Shown here piece after piece: positions 1 through 7,523 of a DNA stretch of 7,726 nucleotides; the first letter of the stretch is position 1, and every line of letters starts with the position of its first letter. The DNA comes from Bacillota bacterium (GTDB taxonomy: Bacteria > Bacillota > Clostridia > Christensenellales > CAG-138), in the NCBI GenBank assembly GCA_023453725.1, contig JAEXTB010000188.1:1-7726 (forward strand). Direction: 5' to 3'. Made by a program: the position numbers and the translations under genes. Under the pieces are notes generated by a model, which saw only the letters and a list, made by a program, of their open reading frames with translations, ran no database searches and was not told the DNA's origin.

Positions 1-2416
1 CGTCTACACCGCGCACCCATACAAGGGGGAAATCGAGGCCATCTCGCTTTTGGGCGCAGTGGACCGGGCAAGCGAGGTGGAAGCGCTTGCAGACGCGGTG
101 CTTGCTTGTGCCCGGAGAGGGTTGCGATACCGGGATATGGCCGTCATCGCCACGGATTTGCGCGCCTACGCCGATCTTGTGACGCGCGCGTTCGCCCGGC
201 GGAATATCCCGCTGTTTATGGATGCGCGCCGCAGCATGCAGGGCCACCCGAGCGTGGAGCTGATGCTCTGTGCGGCCCGGGCTGCAACCGGCGGCCTGCC
301 CCGCACGGAACTGTTCCGTATCCTGAAGACAGATCTTGCAGGCGTTGCGCTTGACGATGCGGAAGCGTTTGAAAACTACGTGCTCCGGCGGGGCCTGTTG
401 GGGGGCAACGCCTTTACCGTGCCGTTTCCTCCCGAAGAAGAAGCCGCGGAGCGTGCCCGCCAGGCGCTAATCGAGCCGCTTGTGCGATTGAGGTCCGGCA
501 TGGCGGGGAAAACCGCGGGCGAAAAAACGCAGGCGCTCTATGGATACTTAAAAGAACTTCATCTGGAGCAGCAGCTGCAGCGTAACGTGGAACGCCTGCG
601 CGAGGAAAGCCGCTTTGCGCTGATGGAAGAACACGCGCAGGTCTATGATGTGCTCATGCAGCTGTTTGAGCAGCTTTACGCCATATTGGGAGAAGCCGAT
701 ATGGGCAAGCAGGAATATGTGGAAGTGCTGACCGAGGCGCTTTCCGCCTACCAGGTGGGCGTCATTCCCGCCACAGCGGATCAGGTGCTCTTTGGCGATC
801 TCAACCGCACCCGAAGCCGCGAGGTACAAGCGCTGTTTTTGCTCGGCTGCAACGAAGGTCTTTTGCCCGCTCCGCGCATGGATGAAGAGATTATTGACGA
901 CGGGGAACTCAACGCGCTTTCGGATATGGGCCTTGCCCCCTGGGGCAGCACCGTATACCGTGCCGAGAGTGACCGCCTTTCCATCTACCGTGCACTTTCA
1001 CGCGCAAAGGCGCGACTGTGGTTTGGCTTTTCCTATTCCGACGGCACGCGGGAGCTGCTGCCTGCCTCCCTCATTGACCGCATCCGAGAGCTGTTCCCAA
1101 ACTGCGTGGAACAGTCCACCGCAGTAGCAGCGCTGCCGCAAAGCCCGCAAAGCGGGTTTGTGCAGTTGCTGCGCAACCTGCAATCCCCCGATTCGCTCAA
1201 TGCCGCGCTGCGCTCTTATTTTGCGCAGAAGCAGCCCTACGCCGCGCGTCTGGTGCAGGCGGAAGCGTTTGCAGAAGAACCCACGGTGCCCGCCTCCTTT
1301 GGCGCGCCGCTTGCGCGCAGGCTCTACGGAAAACGCGTGTTCAGCACGGTCAGCCGCCTGGAGACGTTCCGCACCTGCCCGTTCCAGCACTTTGCGCAGT
1401 ACGGTCTCAAAGCGCTTCCGCGCAGGGAGTACAAAGAAAAGAAGTCCGACATCGGCAGTTTTTCGCACATGGCGCTTGAAGCGTTTGTGCGGGAAGTGCA
1501 GCGAAGATATGATTGGGCAGCCATCACGCAGGAGGATTGCGATGCGTTGCTCGATGAAATTCTCCCCGATTGCCTGGCGCGCTATCAGGATGGCATGCTC
1601 ATTGCCACGCCCCGCGCACGCGCGCTTTCCTCGTTCTATATCGCCGCCGTCCGGGAGACCGCCTGGGCGTTGTGCGAAAGCTTCCGGAAAGGGGATTTCC
1701 GGCCCGTGGGGCTGGAACTGCGCTTTGGGCCGGATGAAGAACTTCCGCCGCTGACAGTACCCCTGCCGGATGGCGGGGAACTGCTGCTTTCCGGCGCAAT
1801 TGACCGTGTGGACGCGGCAGAGCGCGACGGCGAACGGTTTTTGCGCGTGGTCGATTATAAGACCGGCAACCGAAGTTTTTCATATGCGGAGGTAGCCGAC
1901 GGGCTTAAACTGCAATTGCCTGTCTATCTTGCAGCGGCGGCCAACGCCGAAGGGGCCTCCCCCGCGGGCGCCTTTTATCAGCCCGTACTTGACCCTGTTG
2001 CAGCGGAAGGAAAAGAAGATGCGCTGCAGAAGCGCATGCGGCTTATCGGCATCCTCCAGCGGGATGATATGGTGCTTGCCGCGACGGAGCATGCGCTGTC
2101 CGGCGCATCCGAAGTGGTGGACGGCCTGCAGCGCAAGAAGAACGCAAGCATTAAAGAGCATGCGCGCCTTTTAAACGCAGAGGAGATGCAAAAGCTTCTC
2201 ACATTCGCTGTAAAACGCACCGGCGAGATCGCTGCGGAGCTGATTTCCGGCCGCGTCGCCGCAGCCCCTGTACGCATGGGGAAATCCACTGCCTGCGCCT
2301 ATTGTGAGTATAAGAGCGTATGCCGCTTTGATGCGCGGCTGCCCGGCTGCCGTGTGCGGGACGTGAAAAAGCGCAGCAAGCAGGAGTTTTTTGAGGGGCT
2401 TGAAGAACCGAAATAA
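1..2416 (+). CDS. addB: ATP-dependent helicase/nuclease subunit B (AddB), 5'-truncated by window edge
   Basis: AddB pairs with AddA in the helicase-nuclease that resects double-strand breaks for recombination. In characterised AddAB the AddB N-terminal half is a helicase-like domain used in Chi recognition, and its C-terminal nuclease cuts one strand. The frame is open from base 2, giving 804 visible residues; about 350 N-terminal residues, including any Walker A, lie outside, so the TTG at base 50 is not the start. Numbering from the edge, residues near 260-290 carry the AddB-type segment ending GCNEGLLP. The RecB-like nuclease has His489, GAID (Asp601), DYKTG (Asp618, Lys620) and QLPVY (Gln638, Tyr642). 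Four cysteines at 459, 765, 768 and 774 (a lone Cys, then C-x2-C-x5-C) match the family's 4Fe-4S clasp. No frameshift is seen. addA follows after a 218-nt spacer. Identity is secure; the start is not visible. Confidence 0.96.
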   Translation, partial: VYTAHPYKGEIEAISLLGAVDRASEVEALADAVLACARRGLRYRDMAVIATDLRAYADLVTRAFARRNIPLFMDARRSMQGHPSVELMLCAARAATGGLPRTELFRILKTDLAGVALDDAEAFENYVLRRGLLGGNAFTVPFPPEEEAAERARQALIEPLVRLRSGMAGKTAGEKTQALYGYLKELHLEQQLQRNVERLREESRFALMEEHAQVYDVLMQLFEQLYAILGEADMGKQEYVEVLTEALSAYQVGVIPATADQVLFGDLNRTRSREVQALFLLGCNEGLLPAPRMDEEIIDDGELNALSDMGLAPWGSTVYRAESDRLSIYRALSRAKARLWFGFSYSDGTRELLPASLIDRIRELFPNCVEQSTAVAALPQSPQSGFVQLLRNLQSPDSLNAALRSYFAQKQPYAARLVQAEAFAEEPTVPASFGAPLARRLYGKRVFSTVSRLETFRTCPFQHFAQYGLKALPRREYKEKKSDIGSFSHMALEAFVREVQRRYDWAAITQEDCDALLDEILPDCLARYQDGMLIATPRARALSSFYIAAVRETAWALCESFRKGDFRPVGLELRFGPDEELPPLTVPLPDGGELLLSGAIDRVDAAERDGERFLRVVDYKTGNRSFSYAEVADGLKLQLPVYLAAAANAEGASPAGAFYQPVLDPVAAEGKEDALQKRMRLIGILQRDDMVLAATEHALSGASEVVDGLQRKKNASIKEHARLLNAEEMQKLLTFAVKRTGEIAAELISGRVAAAPVRMGKSTACAYCEYKSVCRFDARLPGCRVRDVKKRSKQEFFEGLEEPK

Positions 2417-2459
2417 GCAGCATATTCTACTTACCATCAAAATCTCTATGGTGTAAAAA

Positions 2460-2575
2460 GGATTCCTTGGGGCTCTGCCCCAACCCCCACTTAGGGCCGT
2501 AACGGCCCTAAGAACACGTTTTGCAAGCGTCTTCATCGGGCGTTTGCAGGGATTCCCGAGGAATGTATGCCTCGG
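2460..2575. repeat. Composite multi-hairpin intergenic element between addB and addA
   Basis: Most of the addB-addA spacer is built of inverted repeats. Hairpin 1 is TTGGGGC/GCCCCAA at 2467-2483 with loop TCT. Hairpin 2 is a perfect palindrome of 11-bp arms, CTTAGGGCCGT/ACGGCCCTAAG, around one A (2490-2512). Hairpin 3 is TGCAAGCG/CGTTTGCA (2522-2529 with 2541-2548, one G-T pair). Hairpin 4 is CCGAGG/CCTCGG (2556-2561 with 2570-2575). A closing stem can also pair ATTCCTTGGG (2462-2471) with CCCGAGGAAT (2555-2564). GGATTCC occurs directly at 2460-2466 and 2550-2556. None of the hairpins is followed by a T-run, so a simple intrinsic terminator is unlikely. The architecture resembles the dispersed structured intergenic repeats found in many bacterial genomes; that it is multicopy here is inference. 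It could instead be a transcribed leader element for addA. Confidence 0.6.
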
Positions 2576-2621
2576 AACAAATTGAGAGCGAAGCCCTCAA
2601 AAACTTGTCAGCATTCCACGC

Positions 2622-2627
2622 AGGAGG
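2622..2627 (+). promoter_or_regulatory. Ribosome binding site of addA, fixes its start
   Basis: A perfect AGGAGG lies 7 nt before the ATG at 2635. This decides the start. The same frame is open back to 2512 and offers TTG at 2521 and ATG at 2563, but both sit inside the hairpin element and lack a properly spaced ribosome binding site. Confidence 0.93.
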
Positions 2628-2634
2628 ATACCCA

Positions 2635-5600
2635 ATGGAATGGACCAAAGCGCAGCAGGACGCGATACAGATTGAAAACACCAATCTACTGGTCAGCGCC
2701 GCCGCGGGCAGCGGCAAGACGGCGGTGCTCACCGAGCGCATTGTCCGGCTTGTATGCGCGGGCGCAGATATTGACCAGTTCCTGGTGGTGACGTTTACGG
2801 AAGCGGCCACCGCGGAAATGAAGCGCCGCATTGCCGCGCGCCTGCACAAGGCGGCGCAGGAGGAACGCGACTTTGAAGCGGCCTTGCGGCTAAGGCGCGA
2901 GGCGCTCTCCGTAGGGCGCGCCAACATCTCCACGCTTCATAAGTTTTGTTTGTATATCCTCAGGCGCAATTTCCACCGTCTGGGGCTGGACCCGTCCTTC
3001 CGCCCGGCGGACGAGGTGCAATCCTCCATGCTGTTCCAGCAGGCGCTGGAAGAGACGGCAGGCGCGCGGTATGAGGCGCAGGACGCTGCATTTGTTGCGC
3101 TCTTGCATGCCGCGGGGGCAGAAGAAGGCGTATTTTCTCACACGCAGGCATTGCACAGGTTTTTAATGGCACAGCCCGACCCATGGGAATGGCTGACGCG
3201 CGCACAAATACAGTATACACTGACCGAAGCGGATTTTCTGGAGCACCCCGCTCTCTCTGCGCTGCATAGAGACCTTTGTGATGAGGCAAAGGTTCAATAT
3301 GAGAACCTGCGCCGCGCGCGGGACCTGACCCCGATGGAGTATGCGTCCACCTGCTCGCTGCTTGATATGGAGCTTGCCCAGATGGGTGCGCTGTTTTTAA
3401 CGCAGGCGCAAACCCTGCGCGGATACCGGACGCAGCTATTATCCACTTGCTTCGGCCGCTTTACGTGGCCGCGCGGCGAGGTGGAGCCGGACTTAAAGAA
3501 GCGCATCACGGCGCTGCGGGACTCAGCGCGGGAAGAAATCAAGCGCCAGCAGGCGCTGCTTTCGCGTCCGTTGGAGGAAGAAGCCGCATTTTTAAACAGC
3601 ATCGCCCCGCAGGTAGGCGCTTTATGCGCGTTTGTGCGGGAAGTGGACGAGCGGTATACGGAATTAAAGCGCGGCCATGGGGTAGTCGATTTTTCGGACA
3701 TGGAGCACCTGGCGCTGCGCGCGTTAGGCGAGGAAGAAACCCGCAAAGCGCTTCAAAACCGCTTCCGCTACATTTTTGTGGATGAGTACCAGGACAGCAG
3801 CCGCATCCAAGAATGCCTGATCGAGGCCGTGCGCCGTGACGACAACCTGTTCCTGGTGGGGGACGTCAAGCAATCCATTTACCGTTTCCGGCAGGCCGAC
3901 CCCGGCTTGTTTTTAGAGAAGCTCGATACCTATACTGGAATGGAGAACGCTCCGGGAAGGCAACTTCACCTGAACACAAATTTCAGAAGCGAGCGCCCGG
4001 TGATTGACGCCGTGAACGCCGTGTTCTCCCGCATCATGACCAGGGAAGTAGGCGAACTTGCTTATGACGATACGGCTGCGCTCAAATGCCCGGAGGGGAT
4101 GCCGGAAGATAGTTCCCTTGCGGGCGTCGAGTGCTATGTCATTGAGCGGCAAGATGTTACACCAAACCCAGAGAGCGTAGAAGAGTCACCGGAAGAAGAT
4201 GCCGCGGCTGCCGGGGAAGAAGCGGAGCAGGAAGGGCAGGAGCAGGACGCAAGCGAGGAAGAGGAAGCCTATATCTCCAACGACGCTGAAGCCGAGGCCA
4301 TGATTGCCGCGGAGCGCATCCGGAAGCTGATGGAAGAGGCATCCTGCCCGGATCAAAAGCTGGGCGTACGCCCGCTTCGATATTCCGATTTTGCCATACT
4401 GCTGCGCGCGCACCGGAAAGCTGCGGAGGTATGGGCGCAGACGTTATCTAAAATGGGCATCCCCGCTTACGTGCAGCTGACGGGCGGGTATTTCGACGCC
4501 ATTGAAGTGCAGGTATTTTTGAACCTGCTGCGCGTCATAGACAACCGGCGGCAGGACATCCCGATGCTCAGCGTGCTTCGTTCGCCCGTATTCCATTTTA
4601 CGCTTGCAGAGCTCATAGAATTGCGCACAGTCTACCAGGCCGATGCGCTGATTGACCGGCTGATACTGTGCAGCCAAGACAATACAGAGCTTGCGGCTAG
4701 AGCGCTGCAGGTTCTGCTGCAGCTTACCGCATACAAAAAGGAATCGCTTCTGCTGCCGCTGCCTGAGTTTATTGCTTGGCTGATGGATGAGACGGGATAT
4801 TACGATTGTGTGGGCGCGCTGCCCGGCGGCAAGGAGCGGCAGGCGAATTTAGACGCGCTTGTGGAACGCGCCCGCGCATATGCGGATGCGGGCTTTCCTT
4901 TGGATCTGTGGAGTTTTCTGCAGTATATGGACAAAGCGGCGGCCACCGCGGATATGGGGCGCGCACAGGCGGGTGCTGCGGATGTGGTCCGCGTGCTTTC
5001 CATGCATGCTTCCAAGGGTTTGGAGTATCCTGTGGTGTTCTGCGCGGGGCTGGGCCAGCGCTTTAACAGGGGAACTGCCCGGGATGACCTTGTGGCGGAA
5101 CCATTATTGGGTCTTGGCCTGCGGGTCCGGATTGGCCACGTGCGGCGGGATACACTTTTCCGCCGTGCCATAGCGGCAAGGCTTCTTCGGGAGCAGCTTG
5201 CCGAGGAAATGCGCATCCTTTATGTAGGCATGACGCGGGCCAAGCACCGGCTGATACTTATCGGCAGCATGACGGACGCGATGGAGACGGCACGGGAGCT
5301 TACAACCACCGAGCTTTCTCCCGCATATTGCGCAAAAGCGCAAAGCGCGCTTTCCTGGCTGCTGCCCGTTGCCATGCAGACACAGGCGCTGCCCGTATGC
5401 TTTAAAACGCGAAGCGTTCCCAAAAAAGCCAGTGTCCCATTGCCATCTGCTATCCTTTCTGAACAGGAAGAAGAGGCGCGCGTGATCCAGTTGCTCGAAG
5501 AGCGTTTTGATTGGGAATATTCGCACATGGCCGCCGCCAGTATCCCCACCAAGCGCAGTGTAAGCGATCTGATGCATGTACATCCCGTTTCGTTGCGGGA

Positions 5601-6153
5601 GGCCCCCGCTTTCGCGCGGGAGGGCACACGCCTTACCGCCGCACAGCGCGGCACTTATGCACATACTGTGCTCAAGGAGATCACGCTTTCCCGCATTCCC
5701 GCCGGAAATGCGGAAGCCTTTATGGAAGACGAGCTTTCCCGCATGGTGCAGCAAGGCATATTGTCTGAACGGCAGGCCCAGGCTGTGGATGTAACGGACA
5801 TTGCGGCATTCTTCAAAAGCCCGCTGGGGTTACGGCTGCGCGCCTCCTCCCGCGTGGAACGGGAGCTGGAGTTTGCGGCCAATGTAGACGTAGAACGCCT
5901 GCCCCTTGAAGGGACAGGCGAACAGGTGCTGTTACAGGGTGTGATCGATTGCTGCTTCTTAGAAAACGGCGGATGGGTGCTGCTCGATTATAAAACAGAC
6001 GCGCTGCTCCCATATGAAACGCCGGCAGATGTCGCCAAAAAGCACGCGGGCCAGCTGACACTCTATGCGGAGGCGCTTGCCTCTCTTTCAAACCTTCCCG
6101 TGCTGGAGCGCTATGTGATGCTGCTGGGGGCCGGTGAGGCAATCGCCGTATAA
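2635..6153 (+). CDS. addA: ATP-dependent helicase/nuclease subunit A (AddA), complete
   Basis: AddA is the motor subunit of AddAB, a UvrD/Rep-type (SF1A) 3'-5' helicase joined to a RecB-like nuclease. The product is 1172 residues, close to the usual size of about 1200. Motifs in order are a Q-motif (WTKAQQDAI, residues 3-11), Walker A GSGKT with Lys28, motif Ia VTFTEA, motif II DEYQDS (383-388), motif III GDVKQSIYRFRQADP (from 409), motif IV NFRSER (449-454), motif V VLSMHASKGLE (from 787) and motif VI YVGMTRAKHR with Arg868. The C-terminal nuclease has His1010, Asp1105, DYKT (Asp1118, Lys1120) and QLTLY (Gln1140, Tyr1144), so both activities should be intact. Residues 511-545 are an acidic insert with 16 Asp/Glu and no Lys/Arg. 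The gene follows addB in the same direction and is probably co-transcribed with it, although the structured spacer could uncouple them. Confidence 0.97.
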   Translation: MEWTKAQQDAIQIENTNLLVSAAAGSGKTAVLTERIVRLVCAGADIDQFLVVTFTEAATAEMKRRIAARLHKAAQEERDFEAALRLRREALSVGRANISTLHKFCLYILRRNFHRLGLDPSFRPADEVQSSMLFQQALEETAGARYEAQDAAFVALLHAAGAEEGVFSHTQALHRFLMAQPDPWEWLTRAQIQYTLTEADFLEHPALSALHRDLCDEAKVQYENLRRARDLTPMEYASTCSLLDMELAQMGALFLTQAQTLRGYRTQLLSTCFGRFTWPRGEVEPDLKKRITALRDSAREEIKRQQALLSRPLEEEAAFLNSIAPQVGALCAFVREVDERYTELKRGHGVVDFSDMEHLALRALGEEETRKALQNRFRYIFVDEYQDSSRIQECLIEAVRRDDNLFLVGDVKQSIYRFRQADPGLFLEKLDTYTGMENAPGRQLHLNTNFRSERPVIDAVNAVFSRIMTREVGELAYDDTAALKCPEGMPEDSSLAGVECYVIERQDVTPNPESVEESPEEDAAAAGEEAEQEGQEQDASEEEEAYISNDAEAEAMIAAERIRKLMEEASCPDQKLGVRPLRYSDFAILLRAHRKAAEVWAQTLSKMGIPAYVQLTGGYFDAIEVQVFLNLLRVIDNRRQDIPMLSVLRSPVFHFTLAELIELRTVYQADALIDRLILCSQDNTELAARALQVLLQLTAYKKESLLLPLPEFIAWLMDETGYYDCVGALPGGKERQANLDALVERARAYADAGFPLDLWSFLQYMDKAAATADMGRAQAGAADVVRVLSMHASKGLEYPVVFCAGLGQRFNRGTARDDLVAEPLLGLGLRVRIGHVRRDTLFRRAIAARLLREQLAEEMRILYVGMTRAKHRLILIGSMTDAMETARELTTTELSPAYCAKAQSALSWLLPVAMQTQALPVCFKTRSVPKKASVPLPSAILSEQEEEARVIQLLEERFDWEYSHMAAASIPTKRSVSDLMHVHPVSLREAPAFAREGTRLTAAQRGTYAHTVLKEITLSRIPAGNAEAFMEDELSRMVQQGILSERQAQAVDVTDIAAFFKSPLGLRLRASSRVERELEFAANVDVERLPLEGTGEQVLLQGVIDCCFLENGGWVLLDYKTDALLPYETPADVAKKHAGQLTLYAEALASLSNLPVLERYVMLLGAGEAIAV

Positions 6154-6156
6154 CAC

Positions 6157-6735
6157 TTACAGGATGGAAATACGGTCCTTCCGTTCCTCGGCGTGCGGAA
6201 ATTCCCCGGCAGGGTAGCCAAGCACAACCGAGCTGAAGGCAACATGATCTTCCGGCAGATGAAGCTCTTTTAACAGCGCCTTAATCTGCGGCAGCTGCGT
6301 CATACCGGGCAGCTGGTTGATCCAGCAGGAGCCGATGCCAAAGGCGCGCGCCGCAAGCATGACGTTTTCCGCAGCGAGTGCACAATCCGGCATGGCACTC
6401 AAATTCTCCGGCGTATCGGTAAGAATAATATAAACCGGCGCGCCGTATAAAAATTCAGACTCGGGCGACTGCGCCTTATCTATAAGGCTTATGATAAAGG
6501 GATGCGTCTTTTCCGTAACAGGGATGGAGCGAAGTGCCTCCCGGATGGCCCTGTTGACTTTCTGAAGGCACTCTTTGCTTTGTATTGCCGTAATGCGCCT
6601 GCTCTGCGTTCCCATGGCGCTTGGCGCATAGCTTGCCGCAAGCAGTATGGCATCCAGTTCCTCTTTGGGAATCTGCTTGTTTTCATAGCTGCGCACACTT
6701 CTTCTGTTGATGATGTTCTCAATAACCGGATTCAT
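6157..6735 (-). CDS. Nitroreductase-family FMN oxidoreductase
   Basis: A 192-residue protein of the nitroreductase fold. Members bind FMN and use NAD(P)H to reduce nitro compounds, quinones or other electron acceptors, usually as cytosolic homodimers. Visible family marks are the N-terminal RRSVRSY (11-17), which contacts FMN phosphate in relatives, the segment PSAMGTQ (38-44), GAPVYIILTD (98-107), the helix from CALAAENVMLAA leading to GIGSCWI (133-139), and GYP (173-175). In many relatives the 38-47 region reads N-x-Q-P-W; here it is GTQSRR, so substrate or flavin contacts may differ. The frame stays open far upstream, but the ATG at 6735 fits best: AGGCAGG lies 8 nt before it, and a promoter puts the transcript start near 6764. 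The ATG at 6756 would leave almost no leader. The gene converges on addA with 3 bp between stops. The true substrate cannot be told. Confidence 0.88.
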   Translation of the reverse strand: MNPVIENIINRRSVRSYENKQIPKEELDAILLAASYAPSAMGTQSRRITAIQSKECLQKVNRAIREALRSIPVTEKTHPFIISLIDKAQSPESEFLYGAPVYIILTDTPENLSAMPDCALAAENVMLAARAFGIGSCWINQLPGMTQLPQIKALLKELHLPEDHVAFSSVVLGYPAGEFPHAEERKDRISIL

Positions 6736-6743
6736 GGCAATCG

Positions 6744-6750
6744 CCTGCCT
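6744..6750 (-). promoter_or_regulatory. Ribosome binding site of the nitroreductase gene
   Basis: On the minus strand AGGCAGG lies 8 nt before the ATG at 6735. It is a one-mismatch-like version of AGGAGG and favours this start over the in-frame ATG at 6756, which has only a weak GAAG-like sequence before it. Confidence 0.6.
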
Positions 6751-6770
6751 TTCCATGTTTCTTCGGGTAC

Positions 6771-6800
6771 AGTATACCGCAGGAACCAACCTTTTACCAA
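6771..6800 (-). promoter_or_regulatory. Sigma-A-like promoter of the nitroreductase gene
   Basis: On the minus strand a TTGGTA -35 box (6800-6795) and a TATACT -10 box (6776-6771) are 18 bp apart, matching the consensus at 4 and 5 of 6 positions. Transcription would start near 6764, giving a leader of about 28 nt to the ATG at 6735. It lies downstream of the terminator of the preceding minus-strand gene, as expected for a separate transcription unit. Confidence 0.55.
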
Positions 6801-6854
6801 CGCACAGATCAAAATAACCCGTACCATCCCAAATCATGGCACCCCAACCATTAC

Positions 6855-6886
6855 AAAAGGCCCCGTGCCTGCTGGCACAGGGCCTT
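6855..6886 (-). terminator. Intrinsic terminator of the DUF4203 gene
   Basis: On the minus strand a 13-bp stem (6886-6874 with 6869-6857) closes a 4-nt loop. All positions pair if one G-U is allowed, and it ends in a short T-run over 6858-6855. The same hairpin read on the plus strand has an A-C mismatch and is followed by TAT, so it works best for the minus strand. It starts 16 bp beyond the stop codon of the membrane protein gene. Confidence 0.8.
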
Positions 6887-6902
6887 ATAGCGGGGCATAC
6901 GT

Positions 6903-7511
6903 TTACAGTTCGCCCGAAGGCGGCTTTTTCTTTGCCATATCCCCAAGCTCGCGTCCTTTGTTGAGGCCAAACTGCGCAATCACGCCAAACAGTGTGAGCG
7001 CAAGTATGCCGAAAAGCACATACCACGGCAAGCCAATCCCCGGATTTAGCAGGTTTTCCTGCGTCAAGTCCTTCATCATGATGATGGAATACACACCGAG
7101 CACCGCTAAATATGCGCCGTTAAAAGAGCTGCCCACAATGATGTAGGGCTTTATAAATACGCTCGCTAAAATTGCGCCCAATACCGCGCCAACCACAAGC
7201 GGCCAACCTGCCTCAAACCCGCTCCACGCGGCAAGCAGCAGGTTGATGAGCGCAGCACCCAGCACCGCGCCGGTAATAATAACACCCAGGCGGTATAGAA
7301 AATAGGCAAGCAGCGCAAACAGCAGCCCGATGGCGATGGCAAGCACAACGGGCCATACCGCGCCGCTCAAATAGGCTTTACCAAGAGACTCGCCAAGGTA
7401 AGCGCCGCTGATAAACCCTGCAACCGCAAGCCAGATGCGAAACAGGCGGTATCCGAAAAAGCACATGACCAGACCGATGATAACGGCAACAATGCCAGCC
7501 GCCCAGGTCAT
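6903..7511 (-). CDS. DUF4203/TMEM198-like seven-helix membrane protein
   Basis: A very hydrophobic protein of 202 residues (204 if it starts at 7517). Numbering from the 7517 start, helices fall near 5-22, 27-47, 52-75, 78-98, 104-122, 125-147 and 163-185, followed by a short basic tail with Lys196-198 that should be cytoplasmic. The start of the protein (IGLVMCFFGYRLFRIWLAV, then GFISGAYLG) matches my memory of the DUF4203 family (TM7S3/TM198-like), whose bacterial members have no established role. Small-residue patterns recur: GAVLGA at 83-88 and 110-115, and GAYL at 38-41 and 134-137, suggesting tightly packed helices or an internal duplication. There is no cleavable signal peptide and no soluble domain. 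The 7511 ATG is chosen because GGAGGG lies 6 nt before it, whereas that sequence abuts the ATG at 7517; an AAAGGA 8 nt before 7517 keeps the longer form possible. Promoter and terminator make it a single-gene unit. Confidence 0.82.
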   Translation of the reverse strand: MTWAAGIVAVIIGLVMCFFGYRLFRIWLAVAGFISGAYLGESLGKAYLSGAVWPVVLAIAIGLLFALLAYFLYRLGVIITGAVLGAALINLLLAAWSGFEAGWPLVVGAVLGAILASVFIKPYIIVGSSFNGAYLAVLGVYSIIMMKDLTQENLLNPGIGLPWYVLFGILALTLFGVIAQFGLNKGRELGDMAKKKPPSGEL

Positions 7512-7517
7512 ATCCAT

Positions 7518-7523
7518 CCCTCC
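7518..7523 (-). promoter_or_regulatory. Ribosome binding site of the DUF4203 gene
   Basis: Minus-strand GGAGGG lies 6 nt before the ATG at 7511 but 0 nt from the ATG at 7517. A second, weaker AAAGGA (7531-7526) stands 8 nt before 7517. The stronger match favours the 7511 start. Confidence 0.65.

Noticed and set aside
50..52. TTG at base 50 as the start of addB
   Set aside because: The frame is open to the window edge, and the residues encoded before it continue normal AddB sequence, so the gene simply begins outside the window.
1141..1159. GC-rich hairpin with a short TTT tail inside addB
   Set aside because: The 8-bp stem contains a wobble, the tail is only three T, and it sits in the middle of a conserved coding region; most likely coincidence of codon use.
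2400..2428. Weak promoter TTGAAG-17-TATTCT at the end of addB, possibly driving addA
   Set aside because: Only 4 of 6 matches in each box, with the -35 inside the addB coding end. It is a chance-level match without supporting evidence, though the spacing is ideal.
2467..2512. Hairpins 1 and 2 as an intrinsic terminator after addB
   Set aside because: The stems are strong but are followed by ACCCCC and AACACG instead of a T-run, and addA lies just downstream in the same direction.
2512..2634. An N-terminal extension of AddA from TTG 2521 or ATG 2563
   Set aside because: It would translate the hairpin element, lacks a properly spaced ribosome binding site and places nothing of the AddA family before the Q-motif. 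ATG 2635 has a perfect AGGAGG at 7 nt.
5342..5353. 12-bp perfect palindrome AAAGCGCGCTTT inside addA
   Set aside because: It lies in coding sequence rich in GCGC and reads as ordinary codons; no companion sites or context suggest a function.
6736..7026. A 97-residue N-terminal extension of the nitroreductase
   Set aside because: The upstream reading frame is open but has no family similarity, crosses the terminator of the neighbouring gene and overlaps its coding end.
6502..7146. A 214-codon plus-strand open frame opposite the nitroreductase and DUF4203 genes
   Set aside because: It runs antisense over two well-supported genes, a promoter and a terminator, and its translation shows no recognisable family.
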